Source of the DNA: Desulfovibrio sp. JY
GTDB taxonomy: Bacteria > Desulfobacterota > Desulfovibrionia > Desulfovibrionales > Desulfovibrionaceae
Assembly: GCA_021730285.1 (NCBI GenBank)
Contig: CP082962.1
Location: 2,790,001-2,854,000 of the forward strand
DNA length: 64,000 nt
Reading direction: 5' to 3'
The notes under the pieces were generated by a model. That model was not told the DNA's origin and ran no database searches. It saw only the letters and a program-made list of their open reading frames with translations. Each line of letters opens with the position of its first letter. The first letter of the stretch is position 1. A program made the position numbers and the translations under genes. Positions 24,388 through 32,800 of this stretch are shown one piece after another.

Positions 24388-24999
24388 CTAATGCGCGAAA
24401 AAGACCGCCCAGAGGCCGAAGGCGGCGATCAGCCAGCCCGAGACGCGCTTGATGGAGCGCATGTGGGCCAGGAGCCGCAATCGCAGCAGCTTGCCGCCGC
24501 AGGCGATGGCCGCCCACCAGATCATGGAGCCGCAGAAAACGCCGGCCACCACGGTCGCGGCCTCGCTGGCGTGGGCGTTGACCTGGCCCAGGCCGAATCC
24601 GGCGAAAATGGCCAGAAAGGCCACCACGGTCAAAGGGTTGGTCAGCGTCAGCAGGAAGATGGAGGCGAACGCTCCGGCATAACGTTTTTTGGGGGGCGCT
24701 TCCGCCGGCCGGGGCGGGGCCTTGGAGAGGGCCAGACGCAACCCCATGCCCACCAGGAAAAGTCCGCCCCCGGCCTGGAGCACCGTTGCATGCGCGGCCA
24801 GGAAATCCGACACGAAGGTCAGGCCGAACGCGGCGACGGCGCCGTAAAAGGCGTCCGCCGCGGCCGCACCCACGCCCGAGAGCAGGCCCACCCGCAGCCC
24901 CATGGTGATGGCCCGGCCAAGGCACAGCATACCGACCGGGCCGAAGGGCATGGCGATAATGGCCCCGATGGCCACGCCTTTGAGGAAGAATGCAAGCAT
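24388..24999 (-). CDS. LysE/RhtB family exporter
   Basis: Inner-membrane amino acid or small-metabolite exporter of the LysE superfamily; 203 aa with six hydrophobic helices. The N-terminal signature AIIAMPFGPVGMLCLGRAITMGLRVGLLSGVGAAAADAFYG (about 14-53) is diagnostic, with the conserved P-x-GP and G-x-G-AxxD. The central loop SKAPPRPAEAPPKKR is the usual cytoplasmic linker, and LLTLTNPLTVVAFLAIFAGFG carries the conserved NP. The substrate cannot be told. Transcribed alone on the minus strand; it converges with the plus-strand glycosyltransferase cluster across repeat copy A. Confidence 0.87.
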   Translation of the reverse strand: MLAFFLKGVAIGAIIAMPFGPVGMLCLGRAITMGLRVGLLSGVGAAAADAFYGAVAAFGLTFVSDFLAAHATVLQAGGGLFLVGMGLRLALSKAPPRPAEAPPKKRYAGAFASIFLLTLTNPLTVVAFLAIFAGFGLGQVNAHASEAATVVAGVFCGSMIWWAAIACGGKLLRLRLLAHMRSIKRVSGWLIAAFGLWAVFFAH

Positions 25000-25071
25000 G
25001 TTAAAGGGCTATCGGGTTTTCAGCCAGGGGGCAAGGCGCAGTGGTCGCGAGGCGCTGCCGCAAACGTGGCG

Positions 25072-25569
25072 TCACTCCGGGGCTTCCCGCGTGTAGCCGA
25101 GCAGGTCGATGTCCGCCGCCTTGATGCCGCAGACGCCGAGCAAGCCGTGGAGCTGGCCCCGGTGGTGCGTCTGGTGGTTGAAGAAGTGGGCCAGGCACAG
25201 GGCTAGGGGCGTGGCCATGGCCGTGCCTTCGGTGGTGGTGTAGCGCAGGATGTCCTCCAGGCGGGCCGGATCGAGGCCGCGCACGAAGGCCACGGCGCGC
25301 TCCTCCTCGATGTTCCGGGCGGCGGCCAGATCGGCGAGGTCCGGGTAGGGCACGGCGTCCACGGTCGTCACGGGCGCGCCCTGGCCGGTCAGGCGGTTGA
25401 GCCACAGCCGGTCGGCCAGCACGAGGTGGTTGGCGATGGCGAGCATGGACCCGAAATTGACTTCGCTTTTGGCTGTGAGCTGTTCGGGCGCGAGCTTGGC
25501 CAACTCGGCGTACAGCCGTGCATTGGCCCAGCGGTTGTAGCGGGAAAGGGTCACGAAAATATCTTTCAC
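25072..25569 (-). CDS. DinB-family protein
   Basis: 165-aa four-helix-bundle protein of the DinB/YfiT superfamily, members of which bind a metal and often act as thiol-dependent transferases. The expected histidine triad is visible: NHLVLAD (about residue 47) and HFFNHQTHHRGQLHGLL (about 129-145). The N-terminus SRYNRWANARLYAELAKL is typical. The start ATG overlaps the stop of the upstream hybrid kinase by 4 nt, so it is translated with it. The physiological substrate is unknown. The coupling to a kinase gene is unusual and hints at a stress-response role. Confidence 0.8.
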   Translation of the reverse strand: MKDIFVTLSRYNRWANARLYAELAKLAPEQLTAKSEVNFGSMLAIANHLVLADRLWLNRLTGQGAPVTTVDAVPYPDLADLAAARNIEEERAVAFVRGLDPARLEDILRYTTTEGTAMATPLALCLAHFFNHQTHHRGQLHGLLGVCGIKAADIDLLGYTREAPE

Positions 25570-27521
25570 GGGTGCGGCTCCTCAGCGGCGGGCGCGGGTC
25601 GGCGGCGGCCCGTCCCGGCTTCCCGCAGCACGCGGGCGATGGTTTCCTTCAGGACTTCCTTTTCCATGGGCTTGGCGATGTAGTCGTCCATTCCGGCGGC
25701 CAGGAAGCGCTGCCCGTCGCCATCCATGGCATAGGCCGTCATGGCCACGATAGGCGTGTCCGCCTTGTCGCCGAAAGCGTCGCGGTCCCGAATTTCCTGC
25801 GTTGCCCGCACGCCGTCAAGGGTCGGCATCTGGATGTCCATGAAGACGAGGTCGAAATCCTCCTTGGCGAACAGGTCCAGTGCCTGTCGGCCGTCCGCGG
25901 CCGTCACCACCGTATGCCCCATGTGTTCCAGGAGATGCCGGCAGGCGATGGCGCTTATTCGGTCGTCTTCGGCCAGGAGAATCCGCAGCCCCGGTGTGGG
26001 TATCTCGGCGGGGCGGAGCGCGTCGCGGGGCACGGCCGTTCCCGGCTGCCGGGGGAGTTCCAGCGGCAGGGACAGGGAAGCGGTCGTGCCATGGCCTTCC
26101 CGGCTTTCGAGCGTGATTTCGCCGTCCATGAGGCGGGTGAGCTTCCGCACGATGGAAAGCCCCAGTCCCACGCCCTGGGTGGGGGGGAGCGTGTCCGGAT
26201 GGGCCTGGGTGAAGGGTTCGCAGATCCGGGCCATGATCGTTTCCGGGATGCCGATGCCGGTGTCGGCCACGGTGAAAAGCAGGCGGATGCGCTGTTGCCC
26301 GATCCGTATGGGTTCGATGGCCAGGGAGACCGAACCCTGGCTGGTGAATTTGATGGCGTTGCCGATAAGGTTGAACAGAATCTGCCTGATCCGGACCGCG
26401 TCGCCCAGGAGGCCGTCCGGAATGCCGGGGGCTACGGAAAAGGACAGGGGCAGCCCTTTTTTCTGGGCCGAGAAGCTGAAGAGCTCTTCGATGGAGGCGA
26501 CGAGTTCGCTCAACTTGAAGGGGGCCGGCGTGATCCGGATCTTTCCTGTCTCGATGCGCGAGAGGTCCAGGATGTCGTTTAAAAGCTGGGTCAGCCGCCG
26601 GGAGGCGCGTATGGCGGCCCCGATAAACCGCTGCTGTTCGGCCGAGGGCGTCGTATCCTCGAGCGCCTGGAGCATGCCCAGGATGCCGTTTAAGGGTGTG
26701 CGGATCTCGTGGCTCATGTTGGCCAGGAATTCGGTCTTGGCGCTGTTGGCCAGCTCCGCCCGCTGCCGGGATTCGATCAGGTCGGCTTCGATCTGCTTTT
26801 GCGCGGTCACGTCCTGGATGGTGCCGAAAATCTTGTTGTCCGTGGAATCATAGGTGGCGCGCGAGTTGATGTCGATGACGGCGTTATCCACCGGGCGGCG
26901 TATCTTGAACGTGACGTCGTAGGGGATGCCCCGGGCCACGAGGTCCGTCAGGGCCGCGTCGAGCATGGGGCGGTATCGGGGCAGCGGAATGTGCTGCACC
27001 TCCCGAAGCGTATAGTGGCGGTTCGGGTCCATGCCGTAGATGCGTCGCGCCCCTTCCGAGGTGGAGAGGGTGCCGTCCGTGAGGGCGACTTCCCAGTTTC
27101 CCGTCTCGGCCACGAGTTCGGCGCGTTGCAGCCGTGTTTTGCTTTCTTCCAGCTCCCTGGTCTTCTCTTCGATCTCGAACAGTTTCGTCCTGTTTTTTTT
27201 CTCCAGCGCGCCGACCAGGAAGGCCATGGCCGGCATGGTCATGAGGAAAACGGCCAGCCGGGAGACGTCGCGTGGGGCGTAGACGAGAAAATGGCCGGGT
27301 TGTGACCAGTAATAGAGGAGAAACAGGAAGGCGATGACCACACTGAGCGTCCCCGCGGCATACCCGCCGAGGTAGGCGGACAGGACTATGGCCAGTGACA
27401 GGAAAAGGACCGGGTTGGGCACGACGACGCCGTTTATCGCCAAAAAAGTCAGCACGGCCTCGATGCCGAGGATGAGCAGGGGGCCGGCCAGTATTATTGT
27501 CCAGGACGTTTTTTTCTGCAT
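25566..27521 (-). CDS. Hybrid sensor histidine kinase (membrane, PAS, HisKA, HATPase, receiver)
   Basis: 651-aa inner-membrane kinase. The first 110 residues contain about four hydrophobic segments of the DUF4118/KdpD-like membrane sensor type (FLALAIV..SAYLGGYAAGTLSVVIAFLFLLYY). A short coiled coil (about 108-140) and a PAS domain (about 140-255) follow. HisKA has FLANMSHEIRTPLNGILGML with the phosphorylated His at about 282. The ATPase domain has LIGNAIKFT, VADTGIGIP and GVGLGLSIVRKL. The C-terminal receiver has LAEDDRIS and VFMDIQMPTLDG, with the phosphoacceptor Asp and the K of IAKPM. No separate output protein is adjacent; DinB follows with overlapping codons. Confidence 0.9.
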   Translation of the reverse strand: MQKKTSWTIILAGPLLILGIEAVLTFLAINGVVVPNPVLFLSLAIVLSAYLGGYAAGTLSVVIAFLFLLYYWSQPGHFLVYAPRDVSRLAVFLMTMPAMAFLVGALEKKNRTKLFEIEEKTRELEESKTRLQRAELVAETGNWEVALTDGTLSTSEGARRIYGMDPNRHYTLREVQHIPLPRYRPMLDAALTDLVARGIPYDVTFKIRRPVDNAVIDINSRATYDSTDNKIFGTIQDVTAQKQIEADLIESRQRAELANSAKTEFLANMSHEIRTPLNGILGMLQALEDTTPSAEQQRFIGAAIRASRRLTQLLNDILDLSRIETGKIRITPAPFKLSELVASIEELFSFSAQKKGLPLSFSVAPGIPDGLLGDAVRIRQILFNLIGNAIKFTSQGSVSLAIEPIRIGQQRIRLLFTVADTGIGIPETIMARICEPFTQAHPDTLPPTQGVGLGLSIVRKLTRLMDGEITLESREGHGTTASLSLPLELPRQPGTAVPRDALRPAEIPTPGLRILLAEDDRISAIACRHLLEHMGHTVVTAADGRQALDLFAKEDFDLVFMDIQMPTLDGVRATQEIRDRDAFGDKADTPIVAMTAYAMDGDGQRFLAAGMDDYIAKPMEKEVLKETIARVLREAGTGRRRPAPAAEEPHP

Positions 27522-27808
27522 GCCTGTGCCTGCGGCGTGGATGCGGTCCGTCGTCCCGGGAAAAAAAGGACGTTGTGCACTGCTGCAACGAAGACGGCTA
27601 TTGTCATAGTCGTAGCGGATAACTTGTCAAAGCGAAAGGGGAAAGGGGGGGCGTCTGCCCGGCGACTGCGCGCGGTCCCCGGGATGCGTCGGGCAGACGT
27701 GTCGGCCCGACTGGCCGTCGCGGCTTGCCTCGGGGCGTCCCGGACGCTATCCCTGTCCGGTCGCGCGGGAAATCGTCCGTGCGTTCGTTCGTTAAGGAGT
27801 ACCCTGCC

Positions 27809-28258
27809 ATGTCCACCCGCTATGTCCACACCAACATCGTTGCCCGCGACTGGCGGGCGCTGACCTCCTTCTACATCCGCCTGTTCGATTGCCGGCCCGT
27901 GCCGCCGGAACGCGACCTGTCCGGCGACTGGCTCGATGCCGCGACCGGGCTTGACGGCGCGCATATCACCGGCCTCCACTTGCGCCTGCCCGGGCATGGC
28001 GACACCGGCCCCACACTGGAAATCTTCTCCTACGACGCCCTGGACGAACGCCCCGAGGTGGGCGCCAATACCCCGGGGTTCGCCCATATCGCCTTTCTCG
28101 TGGACGACGTGGCGGCCAAGGCGCGCGAGATGCTCGACGCCGGCGGATCGGCCGTGGGGGAGCTGGTCTCGCGCGAGGTGCCGGGCGTCGGCAAACTGAC
28201 CTTTCGTTACATGCGCGACCCCGAGGGCAACATGATCGAGATCCAAAGCTGGGGCTAG
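27809..28258 (+). CDS. Glyoxalase/bleomycin-resistance fold (VOC) protein
   Basis: 149-aa vicinal-oxygen-chelate protein with the two expected beta-alpha-beta-beta-beta units. The first is TRYVHTNIVARDWRALTSFYIRLFDCRPV; the second is PGFAHIAFLVDDVAAKAREMLDAGG, ending in RYMRDPEGNMIEIQSW. Possible metal ligands include H8, the E of LEIFSYD, H in FAHIAF and E in MIEIQ. The substrate is unknown; relatives are often annotated as glyoxalase/dioxygenase-like. The start is ATG at 27809, chosen for AAGGAG at 27794-27799. It is divergent from the hybrid kinase, and is followed by a hairpin before dnaE. Confidence 0.82.
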   Translation: MSTRYVHTNIVARDWRALTSFYIRLFDCRPVPPERDLSGDWLDAATGLDGAHITGLHLRLPGHGDTGPTLEIFSYDALDERPEVGANTPGFAHIAFLVDDVAAKAREMLDAGGSAVGELVSREVPGVGKLTFRYMRDPEGNMIEIQSWG

Positions 28259-28327
28259 TGGCGGGCCTCCATGCATTCCGCGATCAACCAACTAAGATAA
28301 TTGATTTTTTCGTGAAAAACGGACGTA

Positions 28328-28366
28328 CCCTTTACCGGGCGCGACACGGAGTCGCCCGGTAAAGGG
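28328..28366 (+). terminator. Stem-loop between the VOC gene and dnaE
   Basis: CCCTTTACCGGGCG (28328-28341) pairs perfectly with CGCCCGGTAAAGGG (28353-28366) around an 11-nt loop. It lies 70 nt after the VOC stop and about 97 nt before dnaE. There is no U-run, so termination is only a possibility; it could equally be an operator or part of the dnaE leader. Confidence 0.4.
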
Positions 28367-28462
28367 AGTGATTTCCGGGCCGTTTCCAGAAGCGCCCGGG
28401 TGCGCTATATCGCCCTGGGGCGGAGTATCCCGCGCCCAGGATTTTTACCCCCAAAAGTACCC

Positions 28463-31400
28463 ATGTCCGATTTCGTCCATCTGCACTGCCATACCGAGTA
28501 CAGCCTCCTCGACGGGGCCATCCGCATCGGCGATCTCGTCAAGACCGCCAAGGGTTTCGGCTGTCCGGCCGCGGCCATAACCGACCACGGCAACCTTCAC
28601 GGCGCCTTGATGTTCTACGACTACGCCAAGAAGGCGGACCTCAAGCCCATCATCGGCTGCGAGGTCTACGTGGCCAAGGAGGACCGGCGCAAGAAAGACG
28701 CCCGCTCCCCCCGCGACGCCGGCTACCACCTGGTGCTCCTGGCCAAGGACATGACCGGCTACCACAATCTGCTCAAGCTCGTTTCCAAGGGCCACCTCGA
28801 GGGCTTTCACTACAAGCCCCGCGTGGACAAGGAACTGCTCGGCCAGTACGGCGAGGGGCTCATCGCCCTGTCCGCCTGCCTCAAGGGCGAGATCAACCAG
28901 AAGCTTCTGCGGGAGAGCCGGGATGCGGCCGTGGCCACGGCCAAGGAGTACGCGGCCCTGTTTCCGGACCGGTTCTACCTGGAAATCCAGGCCAACGGTA
29001 TCCCCGAGCAGACCACGGTCAACAATTTCCTCATCGAGTTGTCCGACGACCTCAGGCTGCCGCTTGTCGCCACCAACGACTGCCACTACCTCCACGCCGA
29101 CGACGCCGAGGCCCACGACATCCTGCTGTGCATCCAGACCGCCGCCTGCGTGGACGACGTCAAGCGCATGCGGTTTACCTCCAACGACCTCTACTACCGC
29201 TCCCCCGAGGAGATGGCCGAGGCCTTCAAGGATGTGCCCCAGGCCCTGGCCAACACCTGCGAGATCGCCGACCGCATCGACGTGAAGCTCGATTTCGAGG
29301 GCTACCATTTCCCGGTCTACAAGGCCCCGCCCGGCAAGTCCCTGGACGACGTCATGAGCGGCATGGCCCGGGAAGGCCTCAAAAAGCGCCTGGCCAAGAT
29401 GCCGGACGTGGACGCGAAGAAATATTGGGACCGCCTGGAGCTCGAACTCGACGTCATCACGAAGATGGGCTTCCCGGGCTACTTCCTCATCGTCCAGGAC
29501 TTCATCAACTGGGCCAAGGACCACGATATCCCCGTCGGGCCGGGACGCGGTTCGGCGGCCGGTTCCCTGGTCGCCTATTCGCTGCGGATCACCAACCTCG
29601 ATCCGATGCCCTACGACCTCTTTTTCGAGCGCTTCCTCAATATCGAGCGCGTGAGCATGCCCGATATCGACGTGGACTTCTGCGAACGCCGCCGCCACGA
29701 GGTCATCCGCTACGTCACGGAGCATTACGGCGCGGACGCCGTGGCCCAGATCACCACCTTCGGCACCATGAAGGCCAAGGGCGTGGTGCGCGACGTGGGC
29801 CGGGCGCTCGGCATGACCTTCGGCGAGACCGACCGCATCGCCAAGCTCATTCCCGAAGACCTCAAGATGACCATCGACAAGGCGCTGGAGCTCGAGCCGG
29901 AACTCAAGACTCTTGTCCGCACCGATCCGCGCATTGCCCACCTCATCGATATTTCCCGTCGCCTGGAAGGCCTGGCCCGCCACGCCTCCACCCATGCCGC
30001 CGGCGTGGTCGTGTCCGACAAGGCCATGACCGAGTACGTGCCGCTCTATAAGGGAAAAAACAACGAAACCGTGACCCAGTGGGACATGAAGCGCGTGGAG
30101 AAGTCCGGACTGGTCAAGTTCGACTTCCTGGGGCTCAAAACCATCACGGTCATCGACGATGCGCTGAAAATCATCCGCGAGATGGGGGAGGAGCCGCCCG
30201 ACTTCGAAACCCTGCCCATGACCGATCCGGCCACCTACGAACTCTTCGCCCGGGGCGACACCGACGGCATCTTCCAGGTGGAAAGCCAGGGCATGCGCAA
30301 GTATCTGCGCATGCTCAAGCCCAACTGCTTTGAAGACCTGATCGCCATGCTCGCCCTCTACCGCCCGGGGCCGCTCGGGTCCGGCATGGTCGAGCTGTTC
30401 ATCCGCCGCAAGCACGGCCTGGACCCGGTCGAGTATCCGCATCCGCTCCTGGAGGAGACGCTCAAGTCCACCTACGGCGTCATCGTGTACCAGGAACAGG
30501 TCATGAAGATCGCCCAGGTGCTGGCCAACTATTCCCTTGGCGGCGGCGATCTGCTGCGGCGGGCCATGGGCAAGAAAAATGCCGAGGAAATGTCCCGGCA
30601 GCGCACCATTTTCGTGGAGGGCTGCGCCCAAAACAAGATCGACGCCAAAAAAGCCAACGAAATTTTCGACTTGATGGAGAAGTTCGCGGAGTACGGCTTC
30701 AACAAGTCCCACAGCGCCGCCTACGCCCAGATTTCCTATCAGACCGCCTATCTGAAGGCCCATTACCCCGTGGCCTTCATGGCGGCGCTCATGACCTCGG
30801 ACATGGAAAACCAGGACAAGCTCCTGCAATACATCGCCGCCTGCCGCGACAACGACATCGAACTGTGCCCCCCGGACGTCAATGCCGGCCTGCCGCACTT
30901 TTCCGTCAAGAACAACAAGATCCTCTACGGCCTGGCCGCCGTCAAAAACATCGGCCGCGACGCCGTGCTCGAAATCGTGGCCGAGCGCGAGCAAAACGGC
31001 CCCTTTTCCTCGCTGCTCGACCTGACCAGCCGCGTGAACATGCGCAAGGTCACCAAGCGCGTCATCGAATATCTCATCAAATGCGGGGCCTGCGACGGCT
31101 TCGGCTGCACCCGGGCCGGACTTTTCGCCGGGCTCGATCAGGCGGCCACGGCAGGCCAGCGGCGGGCGGCTGATAAGAACGAAGGTCGCCTGTCGCTGAT
31201 GGAGCTTATGCCCGACAAGCCCAAGCCCACCGTGGGCCTGGGGTTTTCCTGCTCCGAGGCCGATCTGCCCGAATGGCTCCACGAAGAAATGATGGCCTAC
31301 GAAAAGGAAGCCCTCGGCTTCTACCTCACCAGCCATCCGCTTCTGGCCTACGAGCGCGACCTGCGTGCCATGCGCGTCACGACCCTGGCCCAGTGCGCCG

Positions 31401-31945
31401 GCCTGGAACCCGGCGTCGAGGTCAAGGTCCCCTGCATCTGCGTCACCACCAAGGAAATCATCACCAAGAAAGGCCAGAAGATGGCCTTCTGCAAGCTTGA
31501 GGACCATCTCGGCGGCGAAGCCGAAGTGGTCGTTTTTTCCGATTGCTACGCCCTTTGCCGCGAAAATCTGGCCGCCGACGCGCCGCTTTTCATCACGGCC
31601 AAGATCGGCCAGACCGAACAGACCGAAGGCGAGGGCAAGCAACTTATCAAGTTGCAGGCCGTGCGCATCGACCCCCTGTCCAAGATTATCGGCGGCAGCG
31701 ACGAGCCCGTGGAAGTGTTGGTGGCCTGCCCCGAGGAAAAGGCCGTGCCCCTGGACCCCCTTGCCGACATCCTGCGCCGCTATCCCGGCCAGTGTTCCGT
31801 GCATCTGGTGCTGCATCTCCCCAAGGCCGTCTGCCGGCTGCGCCTGGGGCCGGGCTACGGGGTGCGGCGCTGCCCGGAACTGCGCCGCGAACTGGACGAT
31901 TTCGAGCACGGCATGGCGCCGGCCCGGCCGTCTGCCGTGCGGTAG
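28463..31945 (+). CDS. dnaE: DNA polymerase III alpha subunit
   Basis: Replicative polymerase, 1160 aa, same size as E. coli DnaE. The PHP domain begins FVHLHCHTEYSLLDG and retains GCEVYVA and TNDCHYL. The palm domain has GPGRGSAAGSLVAYSL and the catalytic pair D401/D403 in MPDIDVDFCERRR. The third aspartate is D554 in GLVKFDFLGLKT. The fingers region includes LYRPGPLGSGM and NKSHSAAYAQISYQTAYLKAHYP. The OB-fold and tau-binding tail follow. The start at 28463 begins the conserved PHP domain directly; upstream in-frame sequence overlaps the leader and has no family match. A weak Shine-Dalgarno precedes it. Confidence 0.97.
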   Translation: MSDFVHLHCHTEYSLLDGAIRIGDLVKTAKGFGCPAAAITDHGNLHGALMFYDYAKKADLKPIIGCEVYVAKEDRRKKDARSPRDAGYHLVLLAKDMTGYHNLLKLVSKGHLEGFHYKPRVDKELLGQYGEGLIALSACLKGEINQKLLRESRDAAVATAKEYAALFPDRFYLEIQANGIPEQTTVNNFLIELSDDLRLPLVATNDCHYLHADDAEAHDILLCIQTAACVDDVKRMRFTSNDLYYRSPEEMAEAFKDVPQALANTCEIADRIDVKLDFEGYHFPVYKAPPGKSLDDVMSGMAREGLKKRLAKMPDVDAKKYWDRLELELDVITKMGFPGYFLIVQDFINWAKDHDIPVGPGRGSAAGSLVAYSLRITNLDPMPYDLFFERFLNIERVSMPDIDVDFCERRRHEVIRYVTEHYGADAVAQITTFGTMKAKGVVRDVGRALGMTFGETDRIAKLIPEDLKMTIDKALELEPELKTLVRTDPRIAHLIDISRRLEGLARHASTHAAGVVVSDKAMTEYVPLYKGKNNETVTQWDMKRVEKSGLVKFDFLGLKTITVIDDALKIIREMGEEPPDFETLPMTDPATYELFARGDTDGIFQVESQGMRKYLRMLKPNCFEDLIAMLALYRPGPLGSGMVELFIRRKHGLDPVEYPHPLLEETLKSTYGVIVYQEQVMKIAQVLANYSLGGGDLLRRAMGKKNAEEMSRQRTIFVEGCAQNKIDAKKANEIFDLMEKFAEYGFNKSHSAAYAQISYQTAYLKAHYPVAFMAALMTSDMENQDKLLQYIAACRDNDIELCPPDVNAGLPHFSVKNNKILYGLAAVKNIGRDAVLEIVAEREQNGPFSSLLDLTSRVNMRKVTKRVIEYLIKCGACDGFGCTRAGLFAGLDQAATAGQRRAADKNEGRLSLMELMPDKPKPTVGLGFSCSEADLPEWLHEEMMAYEKEALGFYLTSHPLLAYERDLRAMRVTTLAQCAGLEPGVEVKVPCICVTTKEIITKKGQKMAFCKLEDHLGGEAEVVVFSDCYALCRENLAADAPLFITAKIGQTEQTEGEGKQLIKLQAVRIDPLSKIIGGSDEPVEVLVACPEEKAVPLDPLADILRRYPGQCSVHLVLHLPKAVCRLRLGPGYGVRRCPELRRELDDFEHGMAPARPSAVR

Positions 31946-31984
31946 CGCGGCAGGGAAGGCGGAGGGAAGGCGGAGGGGAGAGAA

Positions 31985-32040
31985 CCGGGCTCTGCCCGGA
32001 CCCGCCGGGAGGCCACGGGCCCCCCGGACCCCCCGTCCGG
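31985..32040. repeat. GC-rich hairpin repeat downstream of dnaE
   Basis: CCGGGC-TCT-GCCCGG (31985-31999) is followed by GGACCCGCCGGG and a run of GGGCCCCCCGGACCCCCCG blocks. The GGGC-TCT-GCCC core and the following GGACC are shared with the repeat between nuoBCD and nuoE (6943-6967). It may help end the dnaE transcript, though no U-tract follows. Confidence 0.55.
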
Positions 32041-32096
32041 TATGCTCTAGCGGGCGGAGGTAGGGCTGGACGGCCGGAGGCCGGAGAGTGGAAGAT

Positions 32097-32165
32097 GGCG
32101 GCGGAATTTGCCGGGACGCTGCCGCCGCTTGCGCGGCAGGCTCGTCCCGAGCAAATTCCGCCGCC
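32097..32165. repeat. Large three-tier stem-loop in the dnaE-queD gap
   Basis: Nested pairs form one 69-nt structure. GGCGGCGGAATTTGC (32097-32111) pairs with GCAAATTCCGCCGCC (32151-32165). Inside it CGGGACG (32112-32118) pairs with CGTCCCG (32143-32149), and CTGCCGC (32119-32125) pairs with GCGGCAG (32133-32139). Together these give 29 base pairs with only a one-sided bulge. Its function is unknown: dispersed repeat, structured RNA or terminator are all possible. Confidence 0.7.
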
Positions 32166-32308
32166 ACCACGCCGTCGCCCCTGCGGGGCGAAAGGGGTGG
32201 AGGAAGATTTTCCAGAGCCTTCTGATGTCGGCTACTGGGGTGGACTCTCAAAGGTTTTAAGAAAGTTTGGTCCAGCCCCCCGTTAAAATTTTTCGGGGGG
32301 GTGGGGGC

Positions 32309-32354
32309 CTGGGGGAGGGGACCCCTTTTTTTAAAAAGGGGTCCCCTCCCCCAG
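32309..32354. repeat. Dispersed two-hairpin element, diverged partial copy D
   Basis: A perfect 22-bp stem, CTGGGGGAGGGGACCCCTTTTT with its complement, has a 2-nt loop. It is preceded by GTTAAAATTTTTCGGGGGGG, which resembles the GTTAAAAGTTTTTAGGAGGGG lead-in of the full copies. It lacks the first hairpin of the element. It sits 28 nt before queD, and the stretch 31946-32382 holds no gene. Confidence 0.6.
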
Positions 32355-32382
32355 TTCTCCCTCCTCTCCCAAAGGGAACTTT

Positions 32383-32778
32383 ATGACGACGAATAAGCGT
32401 GGGATATGGCGGTTGACGGTGACGGAGTCGTTTAGCGCTTCGCATTGTCTGCGGGGCTATGAGGGGCCGTGCGAGAATCTGCATGGCCACAATTTCGGCG
32501 TCGAGGCTGTGGTGGAGGGCGAGCGGCTCGATCCGAAGATCGAGTATCTGATCGACTTCAAGAAACTGCGGGGGCGCTTGCGCGAGATATTGGCCCCCCT
32601 GGATCATCATCATTTAAATGAGGTGCCGCCGTTTGACGTGGAGAATCCTTCGTCCGAGAATCTGGCCCGGTATATTTACCGGAAGTTGGAGGCCGCCTTG
32701 GCTGGGGAAGTGGCCCGGCTGGTGAGCGTGTCGGTTCTGGAAAAGGAAGCCAGCAAGGCGACCTACATGGAATTGTAA
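32383..32778 (+). CDS. queD: 6-carboxytetrahydropterin synthase (QueD family)
   Basis: 131-aa member of the 6-pyruvoyltetrahydropterin synthase fold, which makes 6-carboxy-tetrahydropterin for 7-deazaguanine (queuosine) synthesis. Zinc ligands are H21 in SFSASHCL, and H34 and H36 in CENLHGHNF. The catalytic Cys is C30, and LDHHHLNE and SSENLARYI complete the active site. Length is normal for bacterial QueD. A Shine-Dalgarno-like AAAGGGAA precedes the ATG. It is followed 22 nt later by a deaminase gene and then dtd, so the three may form one unit. Confidence 0.9.
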   Translation: MTTNKRGIWRLTVTESFSASHCLRGYEGPCENLHGHNFGVEAVVEGERLDPKIEYLIDFKKLRGRLREILAPLDHHHLNEVPPFDVENPSSENLARYIYRKLEAALAGEVARLVSVSVLEKEASKATYMEL

Positions 32779-32800
32779 GCAGCACGATTGAGGTTTGGTC

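Noticed and set aside
28400-28462. 21-codon upstream extension of dnaE
   Set aside because: The conserved PHP domain begins right at the ATG 28463, and the extension has no family counterpart or ribosome site.
28445-32251. 1268-codon open frame on the minus strand opposite dnaE
   Set aside because: Antisense shadow of dnaE, with no domain signatures and His/Gly/Val-rich composition.
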